Shown here piece after piece: positions 25,263 to 38,080 of a stretch of DNA of 64,000 nt (positions are counted from its first letter, which is position 1; each line of letters begins with the position of its first letter). The notes under the pieces are model-generated. The model searched no databases. It saw only the letters and a list, made by a program, of their open reading frames with translations, and was not told where the DNA came from. The stretch comes from Histoplasma ohiense (taxonomy: Eukaryota; Ascomycota; Eurotiomycetes; Onygenales; Ajellomycetaceae): assembly GCA_017607445.1 (NCBI GenBank), contig JAEVHH010000006.1, positions 868,001 through 932,000 of the forward strand. The letters run 5' to 3'. Both the position numbers and the translations under genes were made by a program.

Positions 25263-26472
25263 TGATCTTTACAGATTGATTTTAGCCAACCATACCATTA
25301 CTCTATTTTGAGAGATTCTTTATGCCGCTGTGCCGGAATCAAATGGCAATCACTCATGCAATCCCGGCAGACAGCGTGGGACTGTCTATACCAATATCTG
25401 ACGATGGTGTACATGATCTAGTTTGTAGCCTGGTTCTTCTATTCATTACTTATGCCTATCATTGGGTAAAGGCTTCACTGTCAATATCATTGGTGAGGGT
25501 TAAAAGGAGACACTGACCCCCGTCTGTTGTATAACCACACATATACAGGACATCCCCTAACATCCCCCCGATCTAGTTCTTGGGCTCTACCACACTTGCA
25601 CACTATGCCTTGGGATTTAATTATGTCATGCTGGAGGATATCCATGTATCTCCCCGAACGAACAGCTCGAACACCTCAAACGAAATCTAGTTGATTCATA
25701 CGTTCCTGTACTAAAGGTTTACAGAATGATTTTGTTATCATTCCTCATTGGCATATCGTGGCCCTTCTCCGGAACCTGAAAGTCAAGCTATGATGAAATT
25801 GGGGAGTATGGAGTAAGGTACACGATATGATAGAAGCTACTAGAGTAATACGTACAGACAGTCACATCCTCCATCAACTTCTTCCACCTTCTGGTTATTT
25901 CCTTTTTTTTCCCCGCCTATCTTTGCTTTCCTCTCATCCTCTCATCCTCTGAGCCTCATTTTTCACCAGCTTCCAGCCTCCCCCTTTTTTTGTACATTTC
26001 TCTCTAGCCTCTCTTTCCCCTGCATTGAAACAAAAGGCAGTCTGTACCCTCTCATGATCTAGCACTTTCCTGTTGACAATATTTTTACATAGGTACACAA
26101 CTAACTACCTCTCCTGTATCTAGAAATCGACAAAAGAAACCAGAGAGTAAGTGAGAGTGAGAGTGAGAATATGATAGGTGAAGAGGTGCAGGGCCTAGAA
26201 AACAATGTATTCAAAAACAAATATGCACACAGACACACAAAAAACAAACAAACCAACCAACTCAGCAAGCGAAAGAAAAGGCTTAAGAATGAACCATTTA
26301 AGCATTGGAGGAGCGCTTGAATAAGAAATGGAAAAATGATTTGCTCATTTGTTGTGGTTTTTGTATTGTTTCGTTGTTTCTTTGGTCTTGATTTTCTTCT
26401 CAACAAAATAGGAATGGAATAAAGTAGAATAGAATAAATACAGCGCGAGAAAAAAAAAAGTTATATTATTTA
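25263..26472. other. Convergent intergenic region, XRCC4 / complex I gene
   Basis: 3' flanks of two convergent genes. C/T-rich stretch near 25,880-26,040. No gene-like open frame; a 101-codon minus frame at 26,101-26,406 is low complexity and not called. Confidence 0.5.
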
Positions 26473-26624
26473 CTATGCACTTGAAACACCACCAAGCCGT
26501 TGCTGCTCCTCCACCGCACTCCCAATCATGAAGTTAGTATTTGGGTTTCCGGTCTCTTTAGCAGCCGAGCAACGTGCCATTGTCGGGGAGCTGTGATAAT
26601 GGTTAGCGTAAATAGCCGAATGAA

Positions 26625-26655
<31 letters not shown>

Positions 26656-29281
26656 GGGATGGCAGGAGGGGAAAGAGTTGGCAAAGATCTCACCTCCTCG
26701 ATATCGAATCTGTGAAGTAGAAATTATCAATAGCCCTCCTGAAAGGCTCATTCCCCACCTCAGCGCCTCGATTCTGATCCACAAGCTGCACTTTACTCAA
26801 TGCACTTATGTCTACTGAGGTATTTTCCACAACATCATACCTGCGCAGCACCGGAGAGATCATCTCCATACGATCCCGCAGCATTTCCACATCGTCATAA
26901 GGCAGCGGCGCGCCAAGGAACTCACTGGCTGCACGGATGATCTTCCAATCATCGCGGGCAGCGCCGGGGGGTGAAGTGGCAGCACGCGTAATCTGCACCC
27001 GACCCTCTGTGTTAACATATGTACCGGATTTCTCCGTGTACGCAGTGCCAGGGAGGACCACATCTGCGAGTTGAGCTCCGCGGTCACCGTGATGCCCCTG
27101 GTAGACAACGAAAGCGGACTTGGGGATATCTGTTTCATTAATTTCGTCCGCACCGAGGAGCCAGATCATCTTTGGTTGTGTGGCAGCGACGTCAGGGGAG
27201 GGAGTTGTGAAGCCAACTTCGTAGGCGCCGGCACGAGAGGCGGCGCGTTGAAGGACATTGTAACCCTGCCATTCGGGGGTGTTGAAGGTCGCAGAGTTCT
27301 TATCAACGAAGGAACCGATGGTTTCGAAGATGGCTTTTGCATCTGGGTGTTCGGCAGCGGCAGAACCGACGATGACCATAGGTCGCTTGGCGGAGGCAAG
27401 AGTCTTGCCGAAGGGGCCTGTGAGAGCAGACTTGAGGTTTGCAGCTGTCGTGCCGAGGTGCTCGAAATCAAAGGTGCTGGCGAAGGTTTCGCCAACGAGG
27501 GCGATTTGGATGTCTGAACGGAGATATTGCTTGCGGATGCGGGCGTTGAGGACGGCAGCTTCATGGCGAGGATTGGTAGCGATGAGGAGGATGGCGTCGG
27601 CCTCTTCTATGCCATGAATCTGAGAGTTGAAGAGGTAGTTTGATCGTACATCAATCCCGTGTGCGATGGGGGCGTTCCCACCCGGCTGGTCGAGTGCCAG
27701 GTTGTCTGACCCTAGCTGGTTCGCCAGGTCTTTCATGGCAACTAGGGACTCGGTCTCGACGAGATGTCCCGCGATGGCCTTGAATTCATTGGCCTTCGGT
27801 GCAATCTGGCGGAAAGCGCCTCCGATCTCGGTCAGGGCCTGCTCCCAGGTAACCGGAACAAATTTGTTATTTTTCCTGACCAAGGGGGTAGTGAGTCGTT
27901 GAGTTCGCAATCCATCACAGGCAAATCGAGTTTTATCATTGATCCATTCCTCATTGACATCGTCGTTCAGTCTGGGAAGAATGCGCATGACTTCCATTCC
28001 ACGGGAGTCCACACGAATATTTGATCCCAAAGCATCCAGGACGTCGATAGATTCAGTATGTTTGAGCTCCCAAGGTCGGGCTCGGAAGGCGTATGGTTTC
28101 GACGTCAGAGCACCGACGGGACATAGATCTATAACATTGCCAGACAATTCCGAATCCAGATTCTTTTCCAGATAAGTGCCAATCTGCATCTCATTTCCTC
28201 GACCAGTAGTCCCAAGCTCTGGTGCACCAGCTATGTCGTTTGCAAAGCGGACGCAGCGTGTGCAGTGAATGCACCGGTTCATCGAAGTCTTGATCAGCGG
28301 CCCAATGTTTTTGTCCTCCACTGCTCGCTTGCCGCCTACTTCATGGAATCGTCCACGGTCCGCACCATATCTCATCGATTGGTCCTGTAGGTCGCATTCG
28401 CCTCCTTGATCGCAGATAGGGCAGTCCAAGGGATGGTTAGCGAGGAGGAATTCCATGACTCCTTCTCTCGCTTTGTGTGTAATGGGGGAATTGGTTTTAA
28501 CTACCATTCCTGGTTGGACTGGCCACGCGCATGACGCTACTGGCTTCGGAGCTCGTTCTACCTCGACTAGACACATCCGACCTGTTCTAACCGTTAGAAT
28601 GGCATTCGCTACTTCAAAGGAGTAGTCATACGCACAGTTTCCTGCAATCAATAGCTTCCTGAAACCATACTTAGCAACCAAGTTTACCCGGCAGGGGAAG
28701 GAAATGGGGAAAGCCCCTCAAATAAATTCAACTTACTCATGATAACAATATCTGTAATTTCAGTTAGTCAGTAAGCTAAATAAATCAACGTCATAAGGCC
28801 ATTGATTGGACATACCGAGGAATTGTAACACCTGCCTTCTCACACGCTTGAATCAAAGCAGAGCCAGCTGTTTATACCAACAAAAGTCAGCATAATTCCC
28901 AACCCTCACCACCGCCATTTAAATCCAATCCGATTCATTGCCAGTATGTCCATCCCGAACGATCTTCAAGGCACCAACCTTCTATCGAAACCTTCTTCCC
29001 ATCTGTAATAGAAAATCTGCAGGTCAGTAATTCACCCGTATCCAATGCATATCCATATCAATCCCTCTCCAACGCCCCTCCCAAGTTGAAATCCACGCAC
29101 CAATAGTAAGCTCCACCTCTGCTGGACGCGGCACCGTAGTCGCAAACGACCTCGACCTCCCTGCTCCCACCGCATAACTAATGTGACCACAGTAATAACC
29201 GAATCCGCCGCAAGAGTGGCGCAGGGAGGGCGAGTGCTGTCTCCTCGACCTGGCCGCCGCGCGCAGGAATTGCGGCCGCAT
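26473..29281 (-). CDS. nuo-78: NADH:ubiquinone oxidoreductase 78-kDa subunit (NDUFS1/NuoG type)
   Basis: Seven exons: 29281-29101, 29002-28979, 28867-28816, 28751-28737, 28658-28636, 28581-26694, 26590-26473; 766 residues. The N-terminus is Arg-rich and typical of a mitochondrial presequence. The [2Fe-2S] ligands are assembled from tiny exons (YCYHEKLLIAGNC joined to RMCLVE), followed by HPLDCPICDQGGECDLQ and CIHCTRCVRF, the [4Fe-4S] ligands of the electron-input module of complex I. The remainder is the molybdopterin-oxidoreductase-like domain. Exon 4 is only 15 nt. The intron between exons 5 and 6 (54 nt) has no in-frame stop, so an unspliced reading stays open. The last intron holds a ~29-nt A tract near 26,622-26,650. 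The protein sits in the matrix arm of respiratory complex I. Confidence 0.96.
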
Positions 29282-30890
29282 CTTCTGTTTGAAGGTTTAA
29301 TTTGGGGGCGTCCCCAAGCAACAACAATAAAGACTATTGACTCAATTGACAAAAGAAAAGGCGTAGGGGAGCGTGGGAGGGTGGTGTATATCTGACCCCT
29401 CCGTCGTCAGGGCACAATTGATATCCTTCCTCTGTACCTCTTTTTTGCTATGTGCAGTCGTAGTTGCCGGGAAAGTTGGGATTGGGAACTCGACGAGGCT
29501 CACGTGATAATATGCTTACCAAAATGACATATCCGCGGTGCCGATTGGCCAGAGTGGAACAACGCTTCTCCGGCCCGCAAACGCGCCGATTACATTGAAA
29601 ATTTTCCTTCTTCGATGTGTTTTGTTCTCCTTTTTTTTCCTTCTCACGAAAAATTATACTCATTACGGACATGATTTATTGTAGGAGGAAGGGAAGTTTA
29701 TACTTTCCCGCACCCTTCCTCCTCTACAGTATGCTCCAAGAGAAATGATAAATGGCGCCGTAGCTGGAGCGGCTTAGGGGTTCTTTTCGAAGAGGCTCAA
29801 TGAGGATGGTTTTCTGTTCCTTACCGACGGCTGCTACATACGTATGTATTTATATTCTGGATCGGTGGATGATAGCTGCTGGGCGGATGATCAATATTGA
29901 AATTCTTGGGAATGCTTAGGATATTGATGAGTTGATCTTGCGGAATAACACTCGGATTTTTTTTCCCCTCAGCTTAACTCGTCTTATGTATTTTCACTCG
30001 GTCAACAAATAAGCGGAAGTAGCTAGAGCTCACTGGATTCTCTAACAACCAACAACAATCAACAAAGCAAGTTGATCATTCAGCAATATCACAAGATTTA
30101 CAAAAACCTCTCTTTTTATTAGTGTTGTCCCTTTTGGTAACCATCCATTGATTGTGATAGGCCTTACAGAAAGGATGACATAAAATAATACAAGAAAAGG
30201 GAAACCCTTATCAGAAGTCAAGACAAAATCGTCGCGTTGAAGATGAATTAAAGGAATAAAAAGCAAATACAGTCCAAAAATAGGGCACAGAAGAAGTATT
30301 AGGGAAAAGAGGAAACCGCATATCTATCCAGGAGTCGTCCCCGTTCAGAGTATAATGAAAAAGAACAAAGAAAAAAATTAATCCGAACTTGTAAAGGAGA
30401 ATACATGCACATAGCAAGTAGGGGCATAATGCGCATTTAAACGTTGGAAGGCGCCATGCAAAACGGAACTCAGAACAAGAAGTAATAAAATAGCAAAAAC
30501 TCCGCCCTCCTTTTAGATTAATTTTAGCTCAGCTGATTTTTGTCCGCCCTTTCAAGAAGATAAGAGGATATGAAGTAATAGAGGATATGATAAAGGGAGA
30601 TTCTGTCGATCCGACGTTATTGAAAAGAGGTTGGGGGGGGGGGATGGATCAATTATACAAATTGAGAAGGAGAGATAAAGGTGGGAGGGAAAAGGGGGAA
30701 ATATGAGGAGGCAGGTACTCTCATGTTTATATTGTATCAGTTTTTTTTTTACAAAAAATGAATGCCAAATAGGGAAAAAAAGTTGTACAGCGTTAGATAA
30801 AACAAACACCACTGTTTCGAGGAAGATATGAAAGCAAGCCCTCACGAAAGAAATGAAAACTGGGACTCCTTAACAAAGCATCAATTCTAT
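29282..30890. other. Intergenic between complex I gene and SLY41-like gene
   Basis: Upstream region of the complex I gene and 3' flank of the transporter gene. AT-rich in 29,900-30,800 with several A/T runs and a G8 run near 30,632. No gene is recognised. Confidence 0.5.
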
Positions 30891-32683
30891 TTAGTTTTTT
30901 GGTGGCGTCGCCTGCGAATCACCTTCCTGCCACGTCGACTCTTGCTTTGTCCCCGGAGGCAACCATACAGCACTTGTCTTCCTCGCATGCCCATTTCGGC
31001 TGGGCGACACTTGATCCTTCTCCTTCTTCGAACTGTGGTGACGCTCGGCTTGCGACTTTGATAGCGACGGGAACAGATACCCGTTCGCGTCCCACGGTCT
31101 GCCGTTGCTGGTACTGGGGACGCCGACAGGACCGCCGATGCTGCTCGTATTGAGCGGTAGTAAAGGCTTCTTAGTGGAGCGATGGAAGCGGTCTGCGTTT
31201 GCGCGACGGTCCGCCGCGTCTTCGTGGCTGGTTCTATCATAGAGGTACAGACCCAGGAAGGTCAGGGCGATACCGAATGCCTGGACGGAGGTCGTGGAAC
31301 TCCCGAACCAGACAATGGCAACGACGATGACGAAGACACGCTTGATGAGGGAGGCGACAGAATAGGAGACGGGTGAGATCATGGAGAGTATTATGAAGGC
31401 GAGTATGTTCTGGGCAAAATGGGAGACACCATTGAAGACAAATTCGAGCATCAGGGGTCCGTGGTCGAGGGTGCCGGACTTGGTGGAAAGGTCTATAGAG
31501 AAGTCGTGTAGTAAGTCTTTGGTAAGGTTGTAACCTTCAGAGATGAACCAGATGGGTAGAGTGAGGATGAAAGCAAGGCCAGAGCAATAGTGTAGGAGAT
31601 TGAGCTTGTCGAGTTTGCGGGCAGAGCCGACACGGCCCTCCGTTTCGGCACGGTTAAATTCGTTGAAAAGCTTCTTGGAGAAGATATTCTGCGAGACGAA
31701 GATGAGGGCGGCGCAGAAGGCGCAGAGGATGCCAAAAAAATTGGTAGAAAAGCCAGAAGAGCAGGCTAGCATCACGCCGGTGGTGAGTGGGACGAGGGAT
31801 AGATATGTGGCTCTCGCATACTTGATTCTGAAGACAAAGCGGTAGGCCAGTACTGTGAACAAGGGCGACAGGCCCTTGATAGTATGCACCATGGAGACGG
31901 GTATTTGAGACGTGGCCATTGAGCTGAGGATGTGTCCTAGAACCTGAAACATGGCCAGAGGTAGTGTGGTCTTTATGACATCAACAGATGGCTTTCGCAA
32001 ACCATTTTTTAGAGCGGGAATAGCTCGTCGGAGGGAGGGAAAAAGGGACGTGAGAGACGCGAGGATGGAGCACCATATCGATACAAAGGCGAATTGGATG
32101 ATTGTAAGAGTAATTGGTTTTGGAAGAGTATTCAGGATGGACTTGGAGGAAGTGTTGGTGAGAGCGGAGGTCATATACCAGATGACGCAGAGACCCTATT
32201 CGGCCATAGATCACGAATTGGATTAGATTTTCTCAAACTCCACAGGAAAAAAGAGTGAACACAGCCAAAAGAGAAAGAAATAAAAGAAGAGCGTACTATA
32301 AGTTTATACGACACAGGAGCTTTCAAGGCCTCCGCGAGCTCCTGGGCATTGACACTGACGCTTGTGCCACGATCTCTAAAGCCGTCGATGGCTTCACTGA
32401 TACTTTTTCGCGGGCGCTGTTTAGGACCCACGGGAGAGAGAGAAGCTTGTTTCCGCGGCATCCATCTGGTAGGTTGTGAGTAGTGTAACGACTGATGAGC
32501 GAAGAGGGGGTCATTGTTGAGGCCGTTCTGGTCGGCCGTGACGGACACAACGGTGTCGTCGAAGAGCGGGAATTTATCCAACGGCGAGTCCTGGGAGGTG
32601 GTGGACGTGGCCATCTTCGTCTTCCAATTGGGCGACAGCGCAAACGAATGCAGGCCCGTACCAACAACTGTTGTGGTGCTCAT
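30891..32683 (-). CDS. SLY41: SLY41-family triose-phosphate-type transporter (DMT superfamily)
   Basis: Two exons: 32683-32297 and 32195-30891; 563 residues. The splice joins SYKLI to GLCVIWYMTSALTNTSSK, giving the conserved first transmembrane segment of the TPT family. Eight to ten hydrophobic segments follow, with the typical motifs MVHTIKGLSPLFTV, SPVSYSVASLIKRVFVIV and GIALTFLGLYLYDR near the end. The ~130-residue N-terminus and ~100-residue C-terminus are hydrophilic. Yeast Sly41 is an ER/Golgi membrane protein found as a suppressor of Ypt1 loss. The ATG at 32,683 was preferred because the following TGLHSFALSPNWK segment looks conserved; an in-frame ATG lies at 32,614, and an upstream in-frame ATG at 32,881 would lengthen the protein. 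Confidence 0.93.
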
Positions 32684-33745
32684 GCTCGGGCCCGGGTCAA
32701 GCAGCGAGGAGACAGTGTGTTGGTGGTGGTGGACGTTGAAGGTGGCTGTTTGAGAGGTGTTGGAGAGAAATGTTCTTGAGAGGATGATGACGACGAGCGG
32801 CCCACCAGGTCTATCACGTGACAGTAGATTGAGTCCCGTTTGCGAGCTAGTGAGGGTTGTTTTAGACAACCCCCGGCCCAAGCTAAACCGGGCCTGGCAG
32901 CAACCACGGATGCAAATGTCATTAAATCTATCTAACTATCACCACCGTTCTGGACACTTGGCTGGAATCGCCCGCAGAGTGATTATCACCCCTGAATATT
33001 CGTTGAAAATCCCTATTAAATTAGCACGGGCGCCGCCCAAATAATCCAGCAAAACGGAATTAACTATGTACCTCTTAGGCATGATGAAGCATAAAAGTGA
33101 TCAACCTTTTTTGGGGGGAAATTAAGGAACATCGATTAGCCATTGAGGCACAACCTCGAGGGGAAAGAGGCGTGGCAATGGCATTTTAATGGCTCCACCG
33201 GCAAATCCGTGGACCAGGACTTGCAAATAACGATTGCACCATCCTTCTACTACTCTACTACTATTGAAGCTTGGGTTTTATTGGAAGCTATTCACAGCTC
33301 CTGGAGAATAGTTATGCCGTGCCGTCCAGTCGACCATTTTCTGAGAAGTTCTCAATGAGACATACCCAACACATTCTTAGATCTCTCTCACCCAGACGCC
33401 AGCCTTCTTGCTGCATATATTCCGGGGGCAGCACGATTTGGCCGCCGAAGGACATTAGAGAGAAGCATTTATATACCCAAGCACCTAAGTACTACGCAGT
33501 ATATAACACTTGAGAGGATAGCCCTGCTATTCATTTTGTGCTCACTGATTGACCATGCCTTACAATTGACGCGGCAAAATGAGTCAAGCGGACTTTATTG
33601 GTTTTGTATTTTTTAATTCTGACTCTCTGGTATACCCCATATCGTCGTATCTAAAAAAAATAGTTACTAAACGATGATGATGATGATGCTTCATTTCGAT
33701 GAACGGTAAAGGAAATTAAAACAAGCAGTGTGTCTTCCACGAATA
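32684..33745. promoter_or_regulatory. Divergent upstream region, SLY41-like / secreted hydrolase
   Basis: About 1.06 kb between head-to-head genes. A short (GAT)n run occurs at 33,674-33,690. No gene-like frame is seen apart from an upstream extension of the SLY41-like frame. Confidence 0.45.
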
Positions 33746-36700
33746 ATGTATCCCTTGTTAACCGAGCCCTTTTTATTGTCATTCTCATCGTTTATTTTAT
33801 TATTCTTTTGGCTTCATTATGCATTGGGGGCAGACATCAATGCAGTGCCCATGCTACTGCCACCAGAATCGGATATGGATGTGAATAGAAGTCCAGCATC
33901 AGTTTCTATCTTGGGAACATGGCATGTTCTTGGTCCGTTTAAAACTGGCACGAGAGGTAAGTAAGTATATCAATTCATATACTTTGCTGTTAAAGCAACA
34001 CCAACAGGAACAACAACAAATACATAATAGATATGCTGAAAAACTGATTTCGTTTCCATAAAACACCTGCAGAAGCAACATGGGGCGCAGATCCGCTCGA
34101 GGTACTCGGCGGATTCCGCAATATTTCGTATGAATCCGACCCGGCTGCTAGATTCAGCAGTGCCTTGGGTACCAACGGAACCGTTGGCTGGTCTGTCCTG
34201 GGGGTGATCGAGTCAGAACAGGACAATCATGCATCTGCCAAGGCAAAGGTTGACCTCGACATCGGTTTTCCGGAGGTAGACTGGGAGTTTATCAGGTCTG
34301 TTTATGGCTGGGCGGGAATGCAGTATCAGGCCTGGGCGCGGGGGTGTTTGACTGTGGCGTCTGGAGCTGGAGCTGATGACCGCAGCGGTGGTAATACTGC
34401 TACTGTCTCCATGTTTACAGACGGATTGCTAGAGGTATGGGTTGACGGGCAGCTGTATTTCGGCGGCGATTTTTATACATATCGGCGGGCGCCCGTGCTT
34501 TTGAAACTGGGGCCTGGGCCACATGTTGTTGACCTGAGGTTGGTGAGGGATGTGAGGGCCTTGGGTGGGGTGGGCGAACCACGGATACGAGCTGTAGTGG
34601 AAGTTCAGTTGATGCAGCCTTCCCTGTCCAGTGACAGCACTGTCGCCGGTGAGGTGGTGCCAGGCCTAGATGTGGACGAGGATAGTGTTCTTGTTGCAGA
34701 AGTCGTGGAGGGGAAACTTACTAGTTCCCTTGCTTCTGTTATCGTACGGAATGTTCGTGATGAATGGGCCGATATAACGGATATCGATTCTGTTCCTTAT
34801 ACGCAATCCGCCAGGCCTATTCTCTCATTGGTCTATAGTCCAATTACCCTCGCTCCACGCCAGTCGCGCCCAGTAGCTTTTAAGATCGATTTCCACGGCC
34901 AAATCCCCTCAAACTTCTCCTTCCAACTCACTTATAAGATCCAGTCTGCGGATCAACCGTGGAAAACAAACCCTGTGACTACGTCTGTCACAACGCGGAG
35001 GATGACAGATGCCCAAAAGTATACTTTCCTCCACCCCGGCGGCATAGTATCCTACGCCATATTACGGCCCCCGTTGAATGCGTCCTGTAACTCCGCCGCC
35101 GGCGGCGACGATGATCATACACTCCCCATTCTAGTTGACCTGCACGGCGCGGGCCTCGAAGCTGCTAGTGAGCAGGTTAGACATATGCTGGATGCTGCCT
35201 ATGGAATATGTGCATGGATGCTGTTCCCGACAGGTGTCACACCATGGAGCGGGGATGATTGGCGTGAGTTCTACCTTTTATTCCATGGGATAGAAGAGGT
35301 TTATATTGATTCTTGCTCACGTGGATGATAGATACTTGGGGCGCCGCCGATGTGCAGGCTGCGGTTGATGCTATTCCAGCCTGGATGCAGGCGGTGGGCT
35401 GGGACGGGTTGGGGGTGTCTTTGGACGATTGGCTTGTGTCTGGCCATTCGAATGGAGGCCAAGGGACCTGGTTCTTCCTCACCCATCAGCCTGATAAAAT
35501 TATCGCTGCTGCTCCGGTTTCGGGATATTCATCCATCGAAAGTATGTTATGACCTGATATTCTTGAATGACATATTCGTGGACATTGAAAAGGAAACTAA
35601 CTCCAACACTTCTCCCCACCCCATTTCAGATTACGTGCCATTTACCATGTGGCATGATGGACAAGCTGCTATCGCAAGCGTCATCCAGACAGCTCGGCAG
35701 AGTTTCAAGCACGAATTGCTTGTGGAAAACTTCGCTGGAATCCCCATTCTCCAACAGCATGGGTCTGCAGATAATAACGTCCCTGCATACCATTCACGCC
35801 TATTGCACCAGCTAATCTTGGAAAATGGCCTGCACTCCGAATACTATGAACTTCCAGAAAAGGGTCATTGGTTTGATGGCGTCTTAACCACGCCCCCACT
35901 ACTAGATTTCTACTCTCTCCATACTAGCAATACTTCCGCCTACAGCAACCTTCTGCCCGAGAAATTCTCCTTTTCCACCCCTAACTCAGGAGATATGGGG
36001 TCCCGGGGCGGCATCATGGTGGACCAACTGTCCTCGCCAGATAAATACGGACACATGCAAGTGATGCGCGAAGGGGGAGGCAGGCAATGGCGCCTGAAGA
36101 CTCGTTATGTGCATCGTTTCCATCTCGTCCCATCAAGAATGCGCGGGACGGCATACCCCACGGATATCGTGGTGGTGGATGAAAATGATGGTTCTGAAAC
36201 GCCATTTAGAGCCCCGCCCGCTGACACCGCTTACTCCACATGGTTCGTCAAAGATGAGGCCACGGGCAAGTGGTCTGTTTCTACCGATAATTCATGGCAG
36301 GACGATATCTGGCAGCGGCACGGTCGGCAGAATGGCGCTATGGACGCGATCTTTCATTCGATGGGTAGATTTACTATAAGGATCTGCTCGCCAGCCAGCA
36401 GTGGAGAGGACCAACTAATGAACGTAGCGCGACAGATCAGCCGTAATTTGCTACAGTATTTCGCGGCAGATTCGCAGATTCTACCACCACAAACTACATG
36501 CAACAGCGACGACAATGATAATCGCATGATCGAAGAGGAGGAGGAACTGCGCGGTTCGGGAAACCTCATCACCATTGCGATCGGGAACGACTTGCCACTG
36601 CCACCCTTATCCGCCCTCGACTTGTTCCCTATCCACATCGCCCATGACCACCTGACAATCCACACTGCAGCCTCAAACAGCCACTCATCCCGCACAACCA

Positions 36701-36963
36701 CAAAATCTTACCCCTTCGTACCAGACCTAGGCGCCATATTCCTGCGCCCGCGCTCACGCCAACGTCTCGAGCTGGTCGTATGGGGCGCCGACGTTGGCGG
36801 GTTACAGCAAGCGAGTCGCCTCGCACCACTTCTGACGGGCGTTGGGCAACCTGATTTTGTGGTTCTGAGTGAGCAGTGCCGATGGCAGGGTTTTGCTGGC
36901 GTGCATGCTGCTGGATTTTTTGACTTCCGGTGGCAGGTATCCTCGGGGTCGTATGTGTACTGA
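33746..36963 (+). CDS. Secreted alpha/beta-hydrolase, prolyl-oligopeptidase-like
   Basis: Four exons: 33746-33956, 34073-35263, 35332-35541, 35630-36963; 981 residues. Residues ~1-29 are a strong signal peptide (hydrophobic run, then LHYALGA before DINAVP). A long N-terminal region of probable beta structure (to ~430) precedes an alpha/beta-hydrolase core. Candidate triad: Ser507 in GHSNGGQG, Asp585 in HGSADNNVP, His617 in PEKGHWF, all in the expected order and spacing. A further ~350 residues follow, including an acidic Asp/Glu stretch. Large secreted fungal proteins with this layout are usually annotated as S9-like peptidases or esterases; the substrate cannot be read from sequence. The upstream TTG-initiated extension was ignored in favour of the ATG at 33,746 that places the signal peptide at the N-terminus. 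Confidence 0.87.
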
Positions 36964-37000
36964 TTTTAAATCGATGATTCTCTGGTTTTGTTGCTTCTTA

Positions 37001-37051
37001 TTCTTCTTCTTCTTCTTCTTCTTCTTCTTCTTCTTCTTCTTCTTCTTCTTC
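37001..37051. repeat. (TTC)n microsatellite
   Basis: About 17 perfect trinucleotide units, 37 bp after the hydrolase stop codon. Confidence 0.97.
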
Positions 37052-38038
37052 ACCAATGTTTTGCCGTCTCATATAGGAGTGGCTAGTTGGTTTTTCTTTC
37101 TTTCTTATTTGGCCTCCCGCGGATAGAAATAGATACCCATAAAACAATCATCCGGGATGTCCAGCTAGCTGTGCGGTGCCTATCTCCCAGGGTAGGTCCA
37201 TGGAAGGAAGCCAATCTCAGGCTTGTTCTTTTCTTGATTTTATCTGATGATTCCACTGCCTACAGGGCTCAAAGGAAAAGCAGGGGAGGCACACATCAGA
37301 ACCTCTTTAGCCTTCTGTTGTATTCTATACACCTTTGAACTGTGGAGTGTATCTACTTGATATCTCACAGATTTCCTTCTTGGTCTTCTGTTGCGCTGTT
37401 CATTCTTTTCATTCAACTCTGCATATCTATTTTCCAGTCTAGATACTGTTTGTTCACAATTTCTTACTCTCTCCTTGGTATTCCGGTTCTAGGAGGTGAT
37501 ATCTCTCACACATCATCTGTCTAACTCTGACAATATAGAAAATTGCTGTTGTCTAGATTGTCTAGATTGTCTGGATAGATCACCATCTATCAGGATTTAT
37601 GGTTCTCCTGCTATAGTTATTACACAGACATCTAATACAGATGCATCGTCCCTGGTGCAGTGTCTCAAGGCTGTTCACTATGGTAGCTGTTTAACAGTGC
37701 ACACACACACCTCTGCAGACAACCCAAACCCTAAGCCGGCTCAAAACAGTTAAACACCTCATCCACCCGCACAGAGCTCTCCTCCCCCTTTCCCCCTTTT
37801 ATCCCTCCTCTCCTCTCCTCTCCTCTCCTCCTCCCTTTTGCTCGTCCTCACAGTCTCTTTCTTCTTCCTCTCTTGCCCCACGGGTCATAGTCTACTCTTC
37901 CCATTCCATTCGCTCCTTCAGCCAGTCTAGAGTCTCTTTCTCCAATCTTTCTGTCATCTTCGCCTGTCTATCGCTCTTTCTCTTTCTATCTTTGATCCAT
38001 TTCTTTCTATTTTCTTGCCATTATCTTCTATTTTGTCT

Positions 38039-38080
38039 TTCTTCTTCTTCTTCTTCTTCTTCTTCTTCTTCTTCTTCTTC
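38039..38080. repeat. (CTT)n microsatellite
   Basis: About 13 perfect units within the pyrimidine-rich leader region of the PUF gene. Confidence 0.97.

Noticed and set aside
26101..26406. 101-codon minus-strand frame after the complex I gene
   Set aside because: Low-complexity Ser/Leu/Phe sequence with no similarity; it lies in 3' flanking sequence.
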